Made by a program: the position numbers and the translations under genes. Positions 7,093-10,973 of a stretch of DNA of 10,973 nt are shown here, in pieces (within the stretch, counting starts at the first letter, position 1; every line of letters starts with the position of its first letter). Location: positions 1 to 10,973 of the forward strand of contig JAFVVU010000154.1 of NCBI GenBank assembly GCA_017502065.1. The letters are read 5' to 3'. Under the pieces are notes generated by a model that saw only the letters and a list, made by a program, of their open reading frames with translations, was not told where the DNA came from and did no database searches. The DNA comes from Clostridia bacterium (lineage in GTDB: Bacteria; Bacillota; Clostridia; RUG12999).

Positions 7093-8517
7093 ATGGCAAA
7101 GAAAATTCTTTTTGTTGCAAGTGAAGCCGCACCGTTTGTTGTAACCGGCGGACTTGGTGATGTTATTGGTGCACTTCCTGCAGCTATTATGAACAAAAGC
7201 GATATGGATGTGCGGGTTGTGCTGCCATTTTACCGCGATATTTCCGAAAAGCATATGAGCGAAATCGAATATTTGTGTTATACCTATGTTTCGCTCGGCT
7301 GGCGCAACCAGTACTGCGGAATTTTCCGCACAAAATATAAAAACGTAACCTTTTACTTTATTGACAATGAATATTATTTCAAGCGCGAGGGGTGTTACGG
7401 GCATTTTGATGACGGCGAGCGGTTTGCTTATTTCTGCAAATCTGCACTTGAAATTCTGCCGGTTATTGATTTTTTTCCCGATGTAATCCATGCGCACGAC
7501 TGGCAAAGCGCACTTGTGCCGATATATCTTCGGACACTTTTTTCAGATTCTGAAAACTACAGACGTATACGGACGGCGTTTACAATTCATAATATTGAAT
7601 ATCAGGGTAAATTCGACCTTTCCATACTTGGCGACGTGTTTGCCCTTGCCCCCTATCACGGCGGAATAGTTGAATGGAACGGATGCATCAACCTTATGAA
7701 AGGTGCAATTGAGGTTTGCGATAAGCTGCTTACGGTAAGTCCCACATATGCGGCAGAAATTTTCAGCCCTTTTTATTCACACGGACTTTCCCCCATTTTA
7801 GAGAAAAATTCCGGCAAGCTTGGCGGAATCTTAAACGGAATTGACTTTGAAACCTATAATCCGAAAACCGATATGTCAGTTTTTTGTCAGTTTGATGCGA
7901 GAAGTTTTAAAGAGGGAAAACTTGAAAATAAACTGGCTCTTCAGCGGCAGTTTGGTCTTACCGAAAATGCAGATGTTCCGCTTATTGCCGTAATTTCCCG
8001 TCTTGTAAACCACAAGGGGATGGACATTCTTGCCGGAGCAGCGGATGAAATTATAAACCGCGGGGCACAGCTTGCGGTTCTGGGTACGGGTGATTACATT
8101 TACGAGGATTTCTTTTATCACCTTGCACAGAGACATCCCGGTATGGCAAGTACAAATCTTATGTTTAACCCCGATACCGCGCGCAAACTTTATGCCGCAT
8201 CGGATATGTTTTTAATGCCGTCAAAAAGTGAGCCGTGCGGTCTTGCGCAGATGATTGCATCCCGATACGGAAGTGTGCCGATTGTGCGCGAAACGGGCGG
8301 GCTTTACGATTCTATTCACGACTGCAGCTTCGGTCACGGCAACGGCTTTACTTTTTCCGGATATACAAGTAACGATATCATAAATTCCGTGGACCGCGCA
8401 AAAGCATTATATTACAATAAGGAGAACTGGCACGCCCTTGTTAATGAGGTTATGACAACTGATTTTTCATGGGATAAATCTGCCGGTCATTATATAAATA
8501 CCTATAAGGAGATTTAA
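7093..8517 (+). CDS. glgA: Glycogen synthase (ADP-glucose dependent, GT5)
   Basis: GlgA transfers glucose from ADP-glucose to the non-reducing end of an alpha-1,4-glucan. The 474-residue product shows the GT5 two-Rossmann-domain pattern: an N-terminal TGGLGDVIGALP (18-29), HAHDWQSALVP starting at His133, TIHNIEYQG and GGILNGID in the first half, then SRLVNHKG with Arg303 and Lys308. The SEPCGLAQM segment holds Glu380, and VRETGGLYDSI follows. Arg303, Lys308 and Glu380 correspond to E. coli Arg300, Lys305 and Glu377. The odd point is that the KTGGL lysine (E. coli Lys15, linked to ADP-glucose binding) is valine here (Val17, codon 7141-7143). The ATG is one base after the glgD stop, with AAAGGAAAG (7074-7082) inside the glgD end as ribosome site. 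The stop is one base before the glgP GTG. Confidence 0.96.
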   Translation: MAKKILFVASEAAPFVVTGGLGDVIGALPAAIMNKSDMDVRVVLPFYRDISEKHMSEIEYLCYTYVSLGWRNQYCGIFRTKYKNVTFYFIDNEYYFKREGCYGHFDDGERFAYFCKSALEILPVIDFFPDVIHAHDWQSALVPIYLRTLFSDSENYRRIRTAFTIHNIEYQGKFDLSILGDVFALAPYHGGIVEWNGCINLMKGAIEVCDKLLTVSPTYAAEIFSPFYSHGLSPILEKNSGKLGGILNGIDFETYNPKTDMSVFCQFDARSFKEGKLENKLALQRQFGLTENADVPLIAVISRLVNHKGMDILAGAADEIINRGAQLAVLGTGDYIYEDFFYHLAQRHPGMASTNLMFNPDTARKLYAASDMFLMPSKSEPCGLAQMIASRYGSVPIVRETGGLYDSIHDCSFGHGNGFTFSGYTSNDIINSVDRAKALYYNKENWHALVNEVMTTDFSWDKSAGHYINTYKEI

Positions 8518-8518
8518 T

Positions 8519-10936
8519 GTGATTGAATTAACTAAACCCTATATTAAAGAGCAGATTGAGGGGAATCTTGCAAGAAGTTACGGAATTTCTCCCTCCGAAG
8601 CTACCGAGCGCCATATGTTTGATGCACTGTGCCAGACAGTGAGGGATATTCTTCGTGCAAAAGAACGTGAGTTTTCAACTTCGGTAAAAAAGCAGAAGGG
8701 TAAAACCGTATACTATTTCAGCATGGAATTTCTTGTAGGACCTGCTCTTTTCAACAATCTTTTTAACTTAAAAATTGACAAACTTGTAGCCGATATAATA
8801 GACGGTTACGGCATGAAATTAGAAGACCTTGTAGCCCTTGACCCTGACCCGGGGCTTGGTAACGGCGGTCTTGGCAGACTTGCCTCATGTTTTATGGATT
8901 CCCTTGCAACACTCGGTTACCCTGCGAGAGGCTACTGCATACGCTACGATTTCGGACTTTTTAAACAAAAGCTTATTGACGGATGGCAAACGGAGCTTCC
9001 TGATAACTGGCTTCCCGACGGAGAGCAGTGGCTTATCCCCAGAAATGACGATGCTATGACCGTTAAATTTGACGGGCAGATTGAAGAAAAATGGACCGGA
9101 AACGGACTTGAAATTGCACACTATAACTACACCCCCGTAACAGCCGTTCCCTATGATTTTATGATTTCGGGATATGACAGCGATGCCGCCGTTCCTCTTC
9201 GGTTATGGAAAGCGGTAAGTCCGCTTGATTTTGATATGAGCCTTTTTTCTCAGGGACAGTACGCTCGTGCTATGGAAAAAAGCGCCGAGGTTGAGGCAAT
9301 TTCAAAATTTCTTTATCCTCCGGATGAGCATTTTGAGGGTAAATCTCTTCGTCTTCGACAGCAATATTTTCTTGTTTCAGCCGGGCTTCAGGATATCGTA
9401 CGCCGTCATCTTAAAGTATATGGCACACTTGATAATCTGCACGAAAAAGCCGCAATCCATATTAATGATACGCATCCGGCGCTTGCCGTACCGGAGCTTA
9501 TGCGAATACTGATTGACGAGCACCGTTTTGACTGGGATAAGGCCTGGTATATTGTAAATAAAACCGTTTGTTATACCAACCACACCGTTATGGCAGAAGC
9601 ACTTGAAACATGGGATGAGCATCTTATCGAACGTCGTCTTCCCCGAATTTATAATATTTTAAAAGAAATAAATGAGCGGTTTACGGCCGAGCTGTGGAAT
9701 CGCTATCCCGGCAACTGGAATCTCATTGAAAAAATGAGCATTATGTCACAGCACCGTGTGCGCATGGCAAACCTTTCTATTGTAAGCGGACACAGCATAA
9801 ACGGCGTTGCAAAAATCCATTCAGACATTCTTAAAAATGACGTGTTCAAGGATTTTTACAATATGATGCCCGACAAATTCACTAACGTTACCAACGGTAT
9901 TGCTCACCGACGTTTTTTATGTCAGGCAAATCCTAAGCTTTCAAATCTTATTGCCGAATGTATAGGCGACGGATTTATAAAGGATGCATCAGAGCTTTCG
10001 AAATTCGCTGATTTTGCAGATGATAAGAATGTGCTCGAGCGGCTTTATGATATAAAATCCGAAAACAAACGAGCTTTTGCGGATTATATGAAAAAGCAGG
10101 GCGTTATCCTCGACCCCGATACAATGTGGAATTCGCATATCAAACGAATTCACGAATATAAACGTCAGCTGCTTAATATTCTGCACGTTATAAGTCTTTA
10201 TCATCAGCTTAAAGAAAATCCGGGTATGGACTTTTTGCCGCAAACCTTTATTTTTGCAGGTAAAGCGGCAGGCAGCTACCATATTGCAAAACGCATTATA
10301 AATCTCATATGGGCTGTCGGCAAGGAAATCGAAAAGCATCCCGAAATAGCAAAGAAACTCAAGGTTGTATTTATAGAAAACTACAGCGTATCGCTTGCAG
10401 AAAAGATAATGCCTGCAACTGAAGTAAGTCAGCAGATTTCCCTTGCAGGCAAAGAAGCAAGCGGAACAGGTAATATGAAGCTGATGCTGAATGGTGCAGT
10501 AACAATTGGTACAATGGACGGCGCCAATGTTGAAATATGCGAGGCGGTTGGACCTGATAATATTTTCATTTTCGGCATGAACGAGCGCGAGGTTGATTTC
10601 CTATGGAAAAACGGGTACAATCCGGCAAATTACTATGCTCAGAATCCTGCACTTAAAAAGGCTGTAGACAGCCTTATCCCAGGATTTTACGGATATTCAT
10701 TCAAGGATATTTACGATTATCTTATTAAGGGCGAGCGCGGTATGCCCGACCCGTATATGTGTCTTGCGGATTTTGGAAATTATGCAATGGTATATCATAA
10801 TATGACAGTTGCTTATCAAAACAAACCCGAATGGAACCGCCGCAGTCTTCTCAATATTGCAAATGCAGGTGGTTTTGCCGCCGACAGAAGTGTCAGCGAA
10901 TACGCCGGAAAAATATGGCGGATAAAACAAATATGA
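8519..10936 (+). CDS. glgP: Glycogen/alpha-glucan phosphorylase (GT35)
   Basis: This PLP-dependent enzyme releases glucose-1-phosphate from the non-reducing ends of alpha-1,4-glucans. The 805-residue product is close to E. coli GlgP (815) and MalP (797). Signatures are YFSMEFLVGP, DPDPGLGNGGLGRLA, the HINDTHPALAVPELMR segment, YTNHTVMAEALE (His355 at the active-site position) and EASGTGNMKLMLNGA, whose Lys654 is the expected PLP Schiff-base lysine. I chose the GTG at 8519 because AAGGAG (8506-8511) lies seven bases upstream; the ATG at 8517 in another frame meets a stop at once. Sequence alone does not separate glycogen from maltodextrin phosphorylase, but its place in the glg operon favours glycogen. 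No mammalian-type phosphorylation site is expected. It overlaps the next reading frame by four bases (ATGA). Confidence 0.96.
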   Translation: MIELTKPYIKEQIEGNLARSYGISPSEATERHMFDALCQTVRDILRAKEREFSTSVKKQKGKTVYYFSMEFLVGPALFNNLFNLKIDKLVADIIDGYGMKLEDLVALDPDPGLGNGGLGRLASCFMDSLATLGYPARGYCIRYDFGLFKQKLIDGWQTELPDNWLPDGEQWLIPRNDDAMTVKFDGQIEEKWTGNGLEIAHYNYTPVTAVPYDFMISGYDSDAAVPLRLWKAVSPLDFDMSLFSQGQYARAMEKSAEVEAISKFLYPPDEHFEGKSLRLRQQYFLVSAGLQDIVRRHLKVYGTLDNLHEKAAIHINDTHPALAVPELMRILIDEHRFDWDKAWYIVNKTVCYTNHTVMAEALETWDEHLIERRLPRIYNILKEINERFTAELWNRYPGNWNLIEKMSIMSQHRVRMANLSIVSGHSINGVAKIHSDILKNDVFKDFYNMMPDKFTNVTNGIAHRRFLCQANPKLSNLIAECIGDGFIKDASELSKFADFADDKNVLERLYDIKSENKRAFADYMKKQGVILDPDTMWNSHIKRIHEYKRQLLNILHVISLYHQLKENPGMDFLPQTFIFAGKAAGSYHIAKRIINLIWAVGKEIEKHPEIAKKLKVVFIENYSVSLAEKIMPATEVSQQISLAGKEASGTGNMKLMLNGAVTIGTMDGANVEICEAVGPDNIFIFGMNEREVDFLWKNGYNPANYYAQNPALKKAVDSLIPGFYGYSFKDIYDYLIKGERGMPDPYMCLADFGNYAMVYHNMTVAYQNKPEWNRRSLLNIANAGGFAADRSVSEYAGKIWRIKQI

Positions 10937-10973
10937 TGTACGAATACTACCGAATTCCTGAGGGTGCCGTCAA
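10933..10973 (+). CDS. Start of a sixth operon gene, cut by the window edge, possibly a GH13 enzyme
   Basis: An ATG overlaps the glgP stop as ATGA, and the frame stays open for 13 codons to the edge (MMYEYYRIPEGAV). A second ATG follows at 10936. No strong ribosome binding site is visible; GGCGG about 13 bases upstream is poor, so coupling to glgP is likely if the gene is real. The short peptide recalls the N-terminus of Firmicute GH13 amylase/neopullulanase proteins, which often begin with a Y-x-x-P-x-GAV pattern and commonly follow glgP, where they would help debranch or trim glycogen. Thirteen residues are too few for a firm call. Confidence 0.4.
   Translation, partial: MMYEYYRIPEGAV

Noticed and set aside
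7069..7506. Minus-strand open frame (145 codons) opposite glgA
   Set aside because: It is antisense to the conserved N-terminal domain of glycogen synthase, with no recognisable domain and no promoter seen.
8517..8519. ATG overlapping the glgA stop as the glgP start
   Set aside because: It is out of frame and followed immediately by TGA; the in-frame start is the GTG at 8519.

Overview
The window looks like chromosomal DNA from a low-to-moderate GC Firmicute of the class Clostridia, possibly gut-associated. The evidence is AT-rich intergenic DNA, strong AGGAGG-type ribosome binding sites, near-consensus sigma-A promoters and a Bacillus/Clostridia-style glgBCDAP operon with separate glgC and glgD subunits. 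I cannot assign a genus from sequence alone. All complete genes lie on the + strand and are intact. I see no mobile element, CRISPR array, tRNA, rRNA or pseudogene.

Layout. Positions 1-249 are a divergent intergenic region. It holds a very strong promoter pointing left, out of the window, with a hint of a second tandem promoter cut by the window edge; this pattern suggests a stable-RNA operon to the left. It also holds a rightward promoter for glyA. Next come glyA (serine hydroxymethyltransferase, 250-1488), a compact intrinsic terminator (1495-1523) and rarA/mgsA (AAA+ replication-recombination ATPase, 1542-2804). A 99-bp gap between rarA and glgB contains a long imperfect inverted repeat with a T-rich tail (a probable terminator). 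A perfect TATAAT hexamer, probably the glg promoter, lies inside the repeat's loop and right arm.

From 2904 to the right edge is a tightly packed glycogen operon: glgB (branching enzyme), glgC (ADP-glucose pyrophosphorylase, catalytic), glgD (paralogous, probably regulatory subunit), glgA (glycogen synthase), glgP (glycogen phosphorylase), and the first 13 codons of another gene, possibly a GH13 amylase/pullulanase-type enzyme. Every junction in the operon is an overlap or a 1-bp gap, so translational coupling is likely.

How the genes work together. GlgC/GlgD make ADP-glucose from glucose-1-phosphate and ATP, GlgA extends alpha-1,4 chains, GlgB adds alpha-1,6 branches, and GlgP returns glucose-1-phosphate from the chain ends. 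Synthesis and degradation are therefore co-transcribed, and flux is presumably set by allosteric control of GlgC/GlgD. glyA (one-carbon metabolism) and rarA (replication-fork maintenance) are unrelated housekeeping genes upstream.

I found no previously undescribed system. The points most worth a second look are the promoter inside the terminator-like hairpin before glgB, the loss in GlgA of the lysine of the classical KTGGL motif, and the strong divergent promoter at the left edge.
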